A stretch of 64,000 nucleotides of DNA from Streptomyces spinoverrucosus (GCF_006539505.1 NZ_BJND01000005.1:62001-126000); one strand, 5' to 3'; positions 8,232 to 19,267 are shown, numbered from the stretch's first letter. Numbers and translations are program-made. The notes: generated by a model not told the origin, from the sequence alone.

Positions 8232-8474
8232 TCATGGGGCGTGGCCTTCGGGATGGTCGCCGTGAGTGCCGGTGCTGGTGGCGGTTTCCGCGTCGCTCGT
8301 GCCGGGGTCGGTGCGCTGTACGCCCGGGGTGTCCGGGCCGACGGCGGATCCGACGGCGTACGACACCCCGAAGACGACAGCGAGCAGCAAGAGGAATCCG
8401 CCGAGGGCAGGTGGGGGCAGCAGGTCCCGGAGCGCCCTGGTGGCGCCGGGGGCGGGTGGTCGGGAGTCGTCCAT
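8232..8474 (-). CDS. Small single-pass membrane protein (80 aa)
   Basis: The ATG at 8474 is preceded by AGGAG 8 nt upstream. Residues 1-24 are cytoplasmic and Pro-rich, residues 25-45 form one transmembrane helix (GGFLLLLAVVFGVSYAVG), and the outer tail is Thr/Gly/His-rich. No catalytic motif is present. It converges on the DUF2071 gene and diverges from the Mop-domain gene. Function unknown. Confidence 0.6.
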   Translation of the reverse strand: MDDSRPPAPGATRALRDLLPPPALGGFLLLLAVVFGVSYAVGSAVGPDTPGVQRTDPGTSDAETATSTGTHGDHPEGHAP

Positions 8475-8654
8475 CACCGGTCTCCTGATCGCGTCGCACG
8501 GCGTCACTCGGTTCGCGCCGTGCCGGTCCAGGAGTCGGATGCGGGACGGGCGGAGTTCCGCGCCGCCGGTGTGGGGCCGATCACACTGCGGGGCGGCCCG
8601 GCTACGGTAGGGCGCGCAGCGAGCACCATTTCTCCCCCTTTGAGGTGTTTCACC

Positions 8655-9074
8655 ATGGCCCTGAGCATCCGCAACCAGCTGCCCGGCACCGTCACCGCCA
8701 TCACCCCCGGCGAGGTCATGGCTACCGTCGCGGTCCGTCTCGACGGCGGGCAGGACATCACCGCGGCGATCACCGTGGACGCGGTACGGGAGCTGGGGCT
8801 GGCGGAGGGGTCCGCCGTACGCGCCCTCATCAAGTCCACGGAGGTCGCCCTCACCACCGGCACGGTGGACGGACTGTCCATCCGCAACAGGCTGCCCGGC
8901 ACGGTGCTGGGGGTCGGGACGGGCGGCGCGATGGCCTCCGTCAAGGTCGCGGTGGAGGGCGGCGAGCTGACGTCCGCGATCACCAAGGACGCCGTCGACG
9001 ACCTGGGACTCGCCCCCGGCGCCCCCGTCGTCGCCCTGATCAAGGCGACGGAGGTGTCCCTCGCGGCGGGGTGA
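8655..9074 (+). CDS. Molbindin-like protein with two TOBE/Mop domains
   Basis: A 139-aa protein made of two tandem copies of the about 68-residue Mop/TOBE domain. Each begins LSIRN(Q/R)LPGTV and ends with LIK(S/A)TEV. Such di-Mop proteins (molbindins) oligomerise and bind molybdate or tungstate in the cytoplasm for storage or homeostasis. The ATG has a TTTGAGG site about 8 nt upstream. No molybdate ABC transporter is adjacent, so it is a stand-alone binding protein rather than a ModC domain. Confidence 0.88.
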   Translation: MALSIRNQLPGTVTAITPGEVMATVAVRLDGGQDITAAITVDAVRELGLAEGSAVRALIKSTEVALTTGTVDGLSIRNRLPGTVLGVGTGGAMASVKVAVEGGELTSAITKDAVDDLGLAPGAPVVALIKATEVSLAAG

Positions 9075-9330
9075 CGCCGGCCGTGGTGTCGTACTCGTCG
9101 GGGAGCCGTAGCGCGGGGCCGCCGACGTGTGGGCCGAGCGGTTCCGCGCGCCCCTTCGACTCCTCCCAGGCCTCCTGACGGCCGAGCGCGGTGAGGTCGT
9201 CCTCGTCGCCGACCCGGAGGAACGCGTGTGTACGGCTTGTCGACGTGGACCGTCGGCAGCCCCACCGTTGGGCGTTGACCCGGTCGCGTACCCGGGTGAG
9301 CGCCTTCTTCTCGGACGTCGTCTGACACGG
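9075..9330 (-). pseudogene. Possible decayed gene remnant upstream of furA
   Basis: The 317-bp gap before furA has no intact gene. On the minus strand a protein-like stretch (KKALTRVRDRVNAQRWG, then LPTVHVDKPYT, then HAFLRVGDEDDLTALGR and LRLPDEYDT) can be read only by changing frame twice. This suggests a broken gene whose family I cannot name. Confidence is low because GC-rich DNA readily gives false frames. Confidence 0.3.
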
Positions 9331-9339
9331 CTCCCGATT

Positions 9340-9391
9340 TAACCCTTCGTTTTCTTGAACCGTTCGTGTTTATCGCGATAGGTTCTCCGCC
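9340..9391 (+). promoter_or_regulatory. furA promoter region with TATCGCGATA palindrome
   Basis: The region is AT-rich compared with its flanks. A perfect 10-bp palindrome TATCGCGATA occupies 9371-9380, nested in a wider GAACC...GGTTC repeat (9356-9384), 11 bp from the furA start codon. Position suggests an autoregulatory Fur operator and a very short or absent leader. Confidence 0.5.
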
Positions 9392-9826
9392 ATGACCGCA
9401 TCCCAGAACCCGACCACCGCCGATGAGCTGCGCGGTGCCGGCCTGCGGGTGACGGCCGCCCGCGTCGCACTGCTCGAAACCGTCCGGGAGGGTGACCACC
9501 TGGGCGTCGAGGCGATCGCCTCCGGGGTGCGCGATCGCGTGGGCCACATTTCCCTGCAAGCGGTGTACGAGGCCCTGCACGCCCTGACCGCGGCGGGACT
9601 CGTCCGCCGGATCGAACCGGCCGGCAGCCCCGCCCGCTACGAGGGGCGTGTCGGCGACAACCACCACCACCTGGTGTGCCGGTCCTGCGGCACGGTCACC
9701 GACGTCGACTGCGCCGCCGGCGAGGCTCCCTGTCTGACCGCGTCCGACGACCACGGCTTCTCGATCGACGAGGCCGAGGTCATCTACTGGGGCCTGTGCC
9801 CCGACTGTTCCACCCGCAGTTCCTGA
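9392..9826 (+). CDS. furA: Fur-family peroxide/metal regulator FurA
   Basis: A 144-aa Fur-family repressor. The winged-helix domain covers about residues 10-85 (GLRVTAARVALLETV and ISLQAVYEALHALTAAGLVRR). The dimer and metal-binding domain follows, with HHHLVCRSCG and a C-terminal CPDC giving the two Cys pairs of the structural zinc site. The gene is directly upstream of katG (36-nt gap), the arrangement of furA-catC and furS-cpeB in Streptomyces, where the regulator represses its own operon and is inactivated by peroxide. The palindrome at 9371-9380 is the likely operator. Confidence 0.92.
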   Translation: MTASQNPTTADELRGAGLRVTAARVALLETVREGDHLGVEAIASGVRDRVGHISLQAVYEALHALTAAGLVRRIEPAGSPARYEGRVGDNHHHLVCRSCGTVTDVDCAAGEAPCLTASDDHGFSIDEAEVIYWGLCPDCSTRSS

Positions 9827-9835
9827 GCACCGTGA

Positions 9836-12082
<2,247 letters not shown>

Positions 12083-12091
12083 GACTGACCT

Positions 12092-12137
12092 GAGGCCGTC
12101 CAAGCCAGCCCCGAAAGAGGCTGGCTTGGACGGCCTC
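12092..12137 (+). terminator. Strong terminator after katG
   Basis: A perfect 19-bp stem (12092-12110 with 12119-12137) with an 8-nt loop lies 9 nt after the katG stop codon. Confidence 0.9.
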
Positions 12138-12428
12138 TGTCTTCGGATTCCGCAATGCCTCAGACCGGGGACAGGATGTAACACCGCTTGGTCGCAGCAG
12201 CCTCCTTGGACGCGCTAGAAAACAGCCGCAGCTTCCTTTGAGATCACGACACAGAAGCGGTTCGTGAGGGGCTCACGTCCACTGGCCTAGCGGGCTTGGG
12301 TCGGCGACTCGCTGGTAGGTCAGATCTTTTGTTCTCGCGTCATATGAGAATGAGCCGGTCATCCCAGAAGAAAACAGGTTTTGTACCGTTACCATCCACG
12401 CGTTCCATCTTGAGCTTGGCTTGCGTGA

Positions 12429-12629
12429 TTACCTCGACTCTTTGCGTCTCCAGCCTCGTGGACAGCGCGGGTCGACGTCGGGATCCTGCTCAAGCAGAAT
12501 GAAGTTGAAGACCGACAGCGAGAGAGCGGCGAGCCCCGCGATCGTGTTCGTCCATGAATGGGCGACATCAAATCGCTTTCGAGGACGCTCGCGCGACGGA
12601 GGACGAGTGCCGGCTTCGTCAGACACCAT
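12429..12629 (-). CDS. Small membrane protein, probably truncated (66 aa)
   Basis: Starts at ATG 12629 inside a perfect palindrome. After a charged N-terminus, residues about 28-46 form one hydrophobic helix (NTIAGLAALSLSVFNFILL), followed by EQDPDVDP and a short basic tail. This helix-plus-acidic pattern resembles the N-terminus of larger uncharacterised Streptomyces membrane proteins, so the gene may be a truncated copy. Sequence around it is low in GC. Function unknown. Confidence 0.4.
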   Translation of the reverse strand: MVSDEAGTRPPSRERPRKRFDVAHSWTNTIAGLAALSLSVFNFILLEQDPDVDPRCPRGWRRKESR

Positions 12630-12643
12630 GAACTCATGGTGTC
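12622..12643. promoter_or_regulatory. Palindrome over the start of the 66-aa membrane protein
   Basis: GACACCATGA (12622-12631) and TCATGGTGTC (12634-12643) are exact inverted copies separated by 2 bp. The palindrome contains the start codon, so it could be an operator or an RNA hairpin hiding the start. Confidence 0.4.
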
Positions 12644-12807
12644 CGAGGCTAGGCGACCATTGCTAGCAGTGGTGCGCTGGATGGGTTAGGCCATCAGGAA
12701 TGTCTTGAAGAGACGTCATGCCGTTCCCCAGACGTCTCGTAATTGTGCGGCTTAATCTGAAGCAGAATGCCATTAAAGGTGACCTGGGCAGTCAGCCCCA
12801 TCACCGT

Positions 12808-12851
12808 GTCGGGACGACAGGATGTGAACCTGCGACCCCTTGACCCCCAGT
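12808..12851. repeat. Duplicated 3' half of tRNA-Pro (distal att repeat)
   Basis: These 44 bp match 18340-18383 at 43 positions (single change at 12824). The match covers the tRNA-Pro(GGG) gene from the discriminator base to the anticodon loop; the 5' half of the tRNA is missing here. Such a copy is the footprint of integration by a tyrosine recombinase at a tRNA 3' end. It cannot make a tRNA. Confidence 0.8.
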
Positions 12852-12987
12852 TGCGGAGCCCCCGAGCGGCGTGCGAGGCAGCCCGCGACGCGTCCTGCTG
12901 AGGCGCTCCGGACACCTGCTCCGGCGTAGCCACCGCCCCGACCGGCGGTGCTCCTCCGGTCGCCAATACATAAGGACTGCAAGGGGA

Positions 12988-13017
12988 TTGACGTAGAAAA
13001 CGCTTACCACCTACGGT
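12988..13017 (+). promoter_or_regulatory. Putative GH59 promoter with LacI-type operator in the spacer
   Basis: TTGACG (12988-12993) and TACGGT (13012-13017) are spaced 18 bp. The spacer contains TAGAAAACGCTTACCA (12994-13009), close to the pseudo-palindromes bound by LacI/GalR-family regulators. This suggests sugar-responsive repression of the glycosidase. No LacI gene is adjacent. Confidence 0.4.
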
Positions 13018-13075
13018 CCCCTCCGGATTCGCGAACAGCTTTCGGCATACCGAACAGCGAAGGAGTCGAGGCCGG

Positions 13076-16045
13076 ATGGGGACACGGAGAAGACCCGGAT
13101 GGGTGTCGCTTGCCGCGGCGACCACCCTCGCGCTGACGGCGGGTGTGATCGCCGCCCCCGCCGCCCACACCGCGGACGATCCCGTGGAGGTCGTGGTCAA
13201 CGGGGACGACGTCCGCGCCGACAACGTGAACGGCTTGACCTACAAGGGCCTCGGAGTGCTCAGCTGCAACAGCACGAGCAACCTGCTGATGGACTACAAG
13301 GCGGAGCATCCCGCCCGGTACTGGCAGCTCATCAGGACCCTGTTCGGCGGAAAGAACCCGCTGATCAACCACGTCAAGATCGAGATGGGTTCGGACACGA
13401 ACACGTCGACCGGTTCCGATCCGGCGACCATGCGCACGGCGGACGAACTCGCCGACGCCTCCCGTTCTCCCGGTTTCCAGCTGGCCGCCGACGCCAAGAC
13501 GGTCAACCCGAGGCTCAAGGTCTCGATTCTCCGCTGGGTGATGCCCCAGTGGGTCCAGACCGAGTGGAACAAGGGCACCGGCACCGACGAGATGTACAAG
13601 TGGTACAAGGAGACGATCCTCGACGCCTACGAGAAGTACGGCTATATGGTCGACTACGTCAATCCGGACACCAACGAGACGCGCAACCCCGACATCTCCT
13701 TCGTCAAGTGGTACAAGAACGCGCTGGTGAACGACACGGACTTCGCCGACCCACGCTACGGACTGACGCCTCGTCAGCAGAAGGCGGCCGCGAAGGCGTA
13801 CCACGACATCAGGATCACCGCCTCGGACGAGAACACCACGAAGAACATCGGCCCCGCCCTGCTCACGGACGCCGAACTCTTCGGCATGGTCGACGCGGTG
13901 GGCTACCACTACACCACCGACGACCGGCTGGACGGCACTCCCGACAGTGCCACGTACCGGCCGTACACGAAGCTGGCGACGGGTGACAACGTGTACGGCC
14001 AGGACAAGGAGGTCTGGTACAGCGAGGGCGTCGGCTCCTTCGGCTGGACGGACTACCGGGTCAACAACACCGAGGGCCCAGGCGGCGCGAGCACCGGCAT
14101 CGGTGGCGTGCAGAGCGCCCTCGACCTCGCCAACCGCTCCGTGAAGAGCTACGCCAACTCCAAGCGGACGCACTACATCTTCCAGCCGGCGCTCGGGTCC
14201 TTCTACGAGGGCGCTCAGTACAGCCACAAGGAGCTGGTCAGCGCCCGCGACCCGTGGTCGGGGCAGCTCCACTACGACGCCGCGGTGTATGTGATGCAGC
14301 ACTTCACCCAGTTCGCGAAGACCGGCTGGGAGAACGACACCAACACGGCCGGCATCTGGCGCACCGTGCCCGAGGCGAGCTACAGCGGCGTGAGCGGCAC
14401 CGAGAACGTCGACGGCTCGAACGGCGCACCCAGTTACATGACCCTCGCCGACCCGGCCAAGAAGGACTTCTCCACCATCGCCGTCAACGACAGCGACCAG
14501 TCCAAGACCTACCGGATCAAGGCCGAGAACATGAACCTGGGCGGCGATCCCACCATGGAGGTCTGGGAGACCCGCGCGGCGGACGCCGGACAGGCCTACG
14601 ACGCCAACTTCAAGCACCTCGCAGCCCAGATCCGCCCCGACGGCGACGGTTACTACGTCTACACGGTCAAGCCGCGCTCGATCGTCACCTTCACCACGCT
14701 CGACAGGAGCCACGACAAGGCGACGCGGCAGCGCCTGCCCGAGTCCGGGAACCGTACGGTGCTGGACACCGACGCGTCCGGCAAGAAGCACAACACCCGC
14801 GACAAGATCCTGTACGCCGACGACTTCGGGTACGAGGAGGAGGGCAAAGTCCGGGTCGGCACGGGCAATGGCACGCGCAAGGTGTCCCTGCCCTACCTGG
14901 CCTCGCGCGGCAACCAGCCCCGCTACATGGTCGACCAGACCGGCGCCTGGGAAGTCGGCAAGGACGCGAGCGGCGACAACGTGCTGTACCAGTACATGGA
15001 CCAATCCATGAAGGAGACCGGCGCCTGGAACCGCAACACCCCGAACACGACGGTCGGCGACTTCCGCTGGGAGAACTACAAGGCCACGGTCGATGTCTCG
15101 TTCCCGGACCCGGACGGCGGACTCGCCGCCCTCGGCGTCCGCCAGCAGAAGGGCATGGCGATCAGCGACGCCGCCTACAACGTGCGCATCGGCCCGAACG
15201 GCGCATGGACCTTCTACGAGTACGGCAAGGCCGTCAGCGCTGGAACGGTCGCAGCGTCCGACACCTACCGCCTCGCCATCGAGGCGAAGGGCGCGACGAT
15301 CACGACGTACATCGACGGTGAAGCCGTCTCCACGTACCAGGACCCGACTCCGCAGACCGAAGGCCGCGTCAAGCTCGGCAGCGACTTCCACAAGGTCGCG
15401 TTCGACAACCTGAAGGTCGAGAAGATCGACGGGTACACGCCCTACGCGAGCGCGCAACTCGACAGCATGGACAGCTCGATCGCCTACGAGGGCACCTGGA
15501 GCAGGAGGGCCTCACTCGGCGACGCGATGGACTGGTACCGCTCGACGTCGACGAGCACGACCGCCGGCGCCTCCTTCACCGTCCCCTTCACCGGCACCGG
15601 CATCGACGTCATCGGCGGCAACGACGGCAGCGCCGTTCTCGACGTCTACATCGACGGCAAGTTGATGGTGAAGGACGCGAAGACGGCCACCACCGACAAG
15701 CGTCTCGCGACGTACGCGCTGCGTGGCCTGCCCGAGGGCAAGCACACGGCCAGGTTCGTGCTCAAATCAGGCAAGATCGTTCTCGACGCGTTCAACGCCA
15801 TCTCCGGTGACGTGGACGGTACCGTCGACACGACGCCGATCCGCACCGCCCTCGACGAGATCGGAAGTCCGGCACGGGACGACTACACGCCCGACTCCTG
15901 GGCCCTGTTCGCCCCCGCATTCTCGGCCGCCAAGGCCGCGGTGTCCGGGCAGAAGGGACTCGACACCATCGGCGTCGAGCAGATCACCGACAGACTCGAC
16001 AAGGCGTACGACGGGCTGGTGCGCAAGGCCGGTAGCGCGCGGTAA
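13076..16045 (+). CDS. Secreted GH59 beta-galactosidase/galactocerebrosidase-like enzyme
   Basis: A 989-aa secreted protein. The first 31 residues form a signal peptide (twin Arg-rich start, hydrophobic core, AHTA cleavage). Residues about 40-420 form a TIM barrel resembling glycoside hydrolase family 59 (NVNGLTYKGLGVLS, the SILRWVMPQWVQ strand and VWYSEGVGSFGW, whose Glu is a good nucleophile candidate). A beta domain and a jelly-roll carbohydrate-binding-like module follow (about 580-780), then a C-terminal module with an FIVAR-like helical end. It probably releases beta-linked galactose from galactolipids or plant polysaccharides outside the cell. It lies inside the tRNA-Pro island and ends in a hairpin at 16069. 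Confidence 0.82.
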   Translation: MGTRRRPGWVSLAAATTLALTAGVIAAPAAHTADDPVEVVVNGDDVRADNVNGLTYKGLGVLSCNSTSNLLMDYKAEHPARYWQLIRTLFGGKNPLINHVKIEMGSDTNTSTGSDPATMRTADELADASRSPGFQLAADAKTVNPRLKVSILRWVMPQWVQTEWNKGTGTDEMYKWYKETILDAYEKYGYMVDYVNPDTNETRNPDISFVKWYKNALVNDTDFADPRYGLTPRQQKAAAKAYHDIRITASDENTTKNIGPALLTDAELFGMVDAVGYHYTTDDRLDGTPDSATYRPYTKLATGDNVYGQDKEVWYSEGVGSFGWTDYRVNNTEGPGGASTGIGGVQSALDLANRSVKSYANSKRTHYIFQPALGSFYEGAQYSHKELVSARDPWSGQLHYDAAVYVMQHFTQFAKTGWENDTNTAGIWRTVPEASYSGVSGTENVDGSNGAPSYMTLADPAKKDFSTIAVNDSDQSKTYRIKAENMNLGGDPTMEVWETRAADAGQAYDANFKHLAAQIRPDGDGYYVYTVKPRSIVTFTTLDRSHDKATRQRLPESGNRTVLDTDASGKKHNTRDKILYADDFGYEEEGKVRVGTGNGTRKVSLPYLASRGNQPRYMVDQTGAWEVGKDASGDNVLYQYMDQSMKETGAWNRNTPNTTVGDFRWENYKATVDVSFPDPDGGLAALGVRQQKGMAISDAAYNVRIGPNGAWTFYEYGKAVSAGTVAASDTYRLAIEAKGATITTYIDGEAVSTYQDPTPQTEGRVKLGSDFHKVAFDNLKVEKIDGYTPYASAQLDSMDSSIAYEGTWSRRASLGDAMDWYRSTSTSTTAGASFTVPFTGTGIDVIGGNDGSAVLDVYIDGKLMVKDAKTATTDKRLATYALRGLPEGKHTARFVLKSGKIVLDAFNAISGDVDGTVDTTPIRTALDEIGSPARDDYTPDSWALFAPAFSAAKAAVSGQKGLDTIGVEQITDRLDKAYDGLVRKAGSAR

Positions 16046-16068
16046 CCGGCCACGGCGACAGGTGGGGG

Positions 16069-16096
16069 CCGCGCCGCCCCCACCTGGTCCGCCAAA
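16069..16096 (+). terminator. Terminator after the GH59 gene
   Basis: Perfect 11-bp stem CAGGTGGGGGC (16069-16079) with GCCCCCACCTG (16086-16096), 24 nt after the stop. Confidence 0.75.
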
Positions 16097-16646
16097 GCAA
16101 GTGCCGGTCCCGCAAGCGCGGCTCTGGTGGGCAGGCTGCCCCGGTGCACGAGGAACGGTGGCCGCGCAACCAGACCTGGGCGGACCTGAGACCGACAGGG
16201 CTCACATTCGACCCGGGCGCCGCGCGCGGGGTCGTCGCGATCCCCGCCCCCGACGAGGACAGCGCGATCACACGGGGCTTCCGTTACGGGGACGCCGTGC
16301 CCCCTGCCCTCGCCGATCCGTTCGGTACCACGTCTCGGCAACGGCGTCATGGGCTCGACGATTCGGGCGGAACCCGTAGGAACACGCCTCGACTTCTGAG
16401 GTCCAGGGAATGCTGGGAGTCGTCCGTGCTGTTGGGCCTGATTGCGCAGTTCACGCAGGGACAGGCGCCGACCGTCGGCCGTGGTGACATGCCAGAAGGC
16501 CATGCCAGTGCATCAGCGTGTCCCACACACCACTTTTCCCGCCTCGTCCGCACTGCTGAAGGGATCGCCACTTCGCGCTCAAGTTCCTCAAGGGAGCGGT
16601 CACGGTTCACGAGTCGAGTCACCAACCGATCGTCCCATGTCAGATC
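16097..16646. other. Degenerate sequence between GH59 and integrase remnant
   Basis: No intact gene is recognisable in this 550-bp stretch. Short protein-like patches occur on both strands (for example a minus-strand patch ending near 16503, HVTTADGRRLSLRELRN) but all are interrupted. It is best read as decayed mobile-element DNA. Confidence 0.4.
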
Positions 16647-16919
16647 TCAAACGCGGTCTATGAGGACTCTGGCTACGTCGTCCTTGACGAGCTCGGCCAC
16701 CCGTTCAAGACAGACAAGCTTCGGCGTGAGGCGCAGAAGCTGATGGAGGCAGCAGGCGTATGTCGAGTCCGTCTCCACGACGCACGGCATGCTTGCCTGT
16801 CCTGGATGGCCAACAACGGCGTCCCCGACACGGTCGTCTCGAGTGTCTGAAGGCCGGCTCGGAGAAGCTGAGCGAGCTGCTCGGAAGAGGACGTGAGCAA
16901 GCTCGCCGGTCACCGGTAG
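16647..16919 (+). pseudogene. Tyrosine recombinase (phage-type integrase) remnant
   Basis: The frame 16647-16850 encodes a C-terminal integrase segment: GYVVLDELGHPFKTDKLRR, then RLHDARHACLSWMANNGVP, which contains the HxxR box II (HDAR). The frame then breaks, and a second piece at about 16884-16919 (EEDVSKLAGHR) continues the family sequence before a TAG. The core-binding domain, box I Arg and the C-terminal catalytic Tyr are missing, so it is inactive. It is the likely former integrase of the island bounded by the tRNA-Pro repeats. Confidence 0.75.
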
Positions 16920-17003
16920 TCGTCTCGGTGGGCGCACCTGGTGGATAGCTCGTAGGTTGGAGATGAAAGCGGTCGCGCTCGTAGAGATCGGCAGGGCACG
17001 CGC

Positions 17004-18239
17004 GTGACGACAGCGGAGATCGATTTCGAGGAGCTGTTCGACGCCGCGCCGAACCCGTATCTGGTGCTGGACGCCGACCTGGTGATCCGCTATGCCAATC
17101 GGGCATACCTCCAGGTCACCGGCGGGACCCGCGAAGAACTGGTTGGGCAACACATCTTGGCCGCGTTCCCGGACACTCCTGCCGCGCCAGCCGCGGCGCG
17201 TGACTTCGGCGCCTCACTCCAGCGCGTGCTGGAGTCCCGTGAGCCCGATGTGGTGGCACCGAAGCGATTCGACATTCCCGTTGCCGACTGCTCAGGTGAA
17301 CTCGAGGAGCGGTGGTGGTGCGGGATGGCCAGCCCTGTCCTGGGGCCGGATGGCACGGTGAAGTGGATCATTGCGCGGGCCGACGATGTCACCGAGTTCA
17401 TGCATTCTCCCGCCATTCGTGAGCTCACTCCGCCGCTGAGCACGCAGGCAACAGGAATCGCCGCCCTGGTGTATGCCCGGTCGCACGATCTGGAGCAACT
17501 GAACGAGCAGCTACGTCAAGCGCATGCCCGCGAACGTGAAATCGCCGTCGCCTTGCAGGAGGTCATGCTCCGCTCGCCCGACTTGGACCGGCATCGGGAC
17601 ATCGCTGTGCGCTATTTGCCTGCCTTTGGGTCACTCAACGTGTGCGGCGACTGGTACGACGTCGTCGATCTGCCGCCCGACCGCTGCTCCATCGCCGTCG
17701 GGGACGTTGTCGGCCACGGCCTTGAGGCCGCCGCCATTATGGGCATGCTGCGCAGTGCTCTGAGCGCAGCCATTCGGGCCGTTCCAAGCCCCGCGCAGGC
17801 CTTGGAGGTACTGGGTCTGTATGCCAGGGCGGTCGATGGCGCGCTGGGTACCACCGTGGTCAAGGTGCTTATCGACCCGCGTAGCCGACTGATCATCTAC
17901 AGCAACGCCGGTCACCCTCCGCCGGTGTTGGTTCGTCCAGACGGCAGTTGGCAGCTGCTGGACCTGGCCACCGACCCGCCGTTGGGCGCCCGTCCCGAGC
18001 ATGTTCCGCGCCCTCAGGCCGGACTGTCCTATACCCCGGGGGACACCCTCGTGCTTTACACTGACGGGCTCATTGAACGGCGCGGCGAAGACATCGACAT
18101 GGGGCTGGCCCGGCTGACCGATGCCCTTGCCCAGTACGGCACCCTCCCAGTGGAAGAACTCGCCGACGGACTGCTGGTCCACCTAGGCGTCGCCGGCGGC
18201 AGCCAGGACGACATCGCCCTCGTCGTCGTCCGTCTGTGA
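17004..18239 (+). CDS. PAS-domain SpoIIE/RsbU-type PP2C phosphatase
   Basis: A 411-aa protein. Residues about 5-135 form a PAS domain (FDAAPNPYLVLDADLVIRYANRAY). A short helical linker (about 160-185) leads to a PP2C-like SpoIIE domain (about 195-411), with CGDWYDVV, GDVVGHGLEAA, NAGHPPP and YTDGLIERR, and the metal-binding Asp in SQDDIALVVV. Such enzymes dephosphorylate STAS-type anti-anti-sigma factors in partner-switching pathways. The GTG start has GGCAGGG upstream. No HATPase kinase domain is attached. It is inside the tRNA-Pro island and has no adjacent STAS gene. Confidence 0.9.
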   Translation: MTTAEIDFEELFDAAPNPYLVLDADLVIRYANRAYLQVTGGTREELVGQHILAAFPDTPAAPAAARDFGASLQRVLESREPDVVAPKRFDIPVADCSGELEERWWCGMASPVLGPDGTVKWIIARADDVTEFMHSPAIRELTPPLSTQATGIAALVYARSHDLEQLNEQLRQAHAREREIAVALQEVMLRSPDLDRHRDIAVRYLPAFGSLNVCGDWYDVVDLPPDRCSIAVGDVVGHGLEAAAIMGMLRSALSAAIRAVPSPAQALEVLGLYARAVDGALGTTVVKVLIDPRSRLIIYSNAGHPPPVLVRPDGSWQLLDLATDPPLGARPEHVPRPQAGLSYTPGDTLVLYTDGLIERRGEDIDMGLARLTDALAQYGTLPVEELADGLLVHLGVAGGSQDDIALVVVRL

Positions 18240-18277
18240 CCGTGAGAAATTGTGAGACACGCGCTCAGAAATGATCA

Positions 18278-18312
18278 AGGGCCTCGTCTCACATCATGTG
18301 ATCCAAGGCCCT
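18278..18312. terminator. Hairpin between the PP2C gene and tRNA-Pro
   Basis: AGGGCCT (18278-18284) pairs with AGGCCCT (18306-18312), enclosing a second small palindrome TCACATcATGTGA (18289-18301). It may terminate both the phosphatase gene and the minus-strand tRNA transcript. Confidence 0.5.
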
Positions 18313-18339
18313 GACCTGCGACTACGTAGTCCTGTAGTA

Positions 18340-18414
<75 letters not shown>

Positions 18415-18547
18415 GTGCGGGCTGACCTGGGGTTTCCCCCGGGCGAACGCGCATGGAAACAATACCGCACTCGGGTCGGTGGTCGCGCACCGGTTTGTGG
18501 CCGTACCTGGGCCAGCGACACTTGACCTCAAGTTTGATTGAGGTTGA

Positions 18548-19267
18548 ATGATCGTCTGCATGACGATCACCGAGCAACACGAGCGCACGTACGGATACGC
18601 CGACCTGCCGCGCCTGATGGCGCTCATGACCGGCGACGAGAAGCACAGCCCCGCGGCGACATCCACGCTCGACGTGCTGTGGGTGCTCCACGACCGGGTG
18701 CTGCGGATCGGCCCGGAGCGGCTGGAGGATCCCGAGCGGGACCGGTTCCTGCTGTCCAAGGGGCACGGTCCGATGGCGTACTACGCCGTCCTGGCCGCCA
18801 AGGGCTTCGTGCCCGTGGACTGGCTGCCGGGCTTCGGCGCCTACGACTCGCCGCTCGGCCACCACCCCGACCGAATGCTGGTGCCGGGCGTGGAGATCGG
18901 CAGCGGTTCGCTGGGGCACGGGCTGCCGATCGGCGTCGGTACGGCGCTGGGGCTGCGCGCCCAGGGGCTGCACGAGCCGCGGGTGTGGGTGCTGATCGGG
19001 GACGCCGAGCTGGACGAGGGCAGCAATCACGAGGCCATCGCCTTCGCCGGGCCCGCCGGGCTGGAGCGGCTGCACACCGTCGTCATCGACAACGCATCCG
19101 CCAGCCATGCCCGGCCCGGTGGCATCGCCGCCCGGTTCGAGGCGGCGGGCTGGTCCACCGTGACGGTCGACGGCCGCGATCACGAGGCCCTGTACGCCGC
19201 CTTCACCGCGCCGCATCCGGGCCGCCCGCACGCGGTCGTCGCCCAGGTCGAACCCAAGTCCGAGTGA
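18548..19267 (+). CDS. Transketolase, N-terminal (thiamine diphosphate) subunit
   Basis: A 239-aa protein equal to the N-terminal half of transketolase. It has LSKGHGPMAYYAVLA, the GSLGHGLPIGVG loop and the ThDP/metal motif GDAELDEGSNHEA. Half-transketolases like this pair with a separate C-terminal subunit, here encoded immediately downstream. The ATG at 18548 has GAGG 4 nt upstream; an ATG at 18560 is less well placed. The likely reaction is two-carbon transfer between sugar phosphates, although some split enzymes act in specialised pathways. Confidence 0.88.
   Translation: MIVCMTITEQHERTYGYADLPRLMALMTGDEKHSPAATSTLDVLWVLHDRVLRIGPERLEDPERDRFLLSKGHGPMAYYAVLAAKGFVPVDWLPGFGAYDSPLGHHPDRMLVPGVEIGSGSLGHGLPIGVGTALGLRAQGLHEPRVWVLIGDAELDEGSNHEAIAFAGPAGLERLHTVVIDNASASHARPGGIAARFEAAGWSTVTVDGRDHEALYAAFTAPHPGRPHAVVAQVEPKSE

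Larger units (their letters stand above)
12138..12807. other. Low-GC non-coding stretch between katG and the tRNA-Pro repeat
   Basis: This stretch is visibly lower in GC than the surrounding chromosome. Apart from one small membrane-protein-like frame on the minus strand (12429-12629) no gene is recognisable. It borders the left end of the tRNA-Pro island and is probably debris of earlier integration events. Confidence 0.4.

Noticed and set aside
12808..12851. A second tRNA-Pro gene
   Set aside because: Only the 3' half is present; no acceptor 5' strand or D arm, so it is an att copy and not a tRNA.
13004..15457. An 817-codon minus-strand frame opposite GH59
   Set aside because: Shadow frame with Val/Arg/Gly-biased composition and no domain; the plus-strand GH59 is clear.
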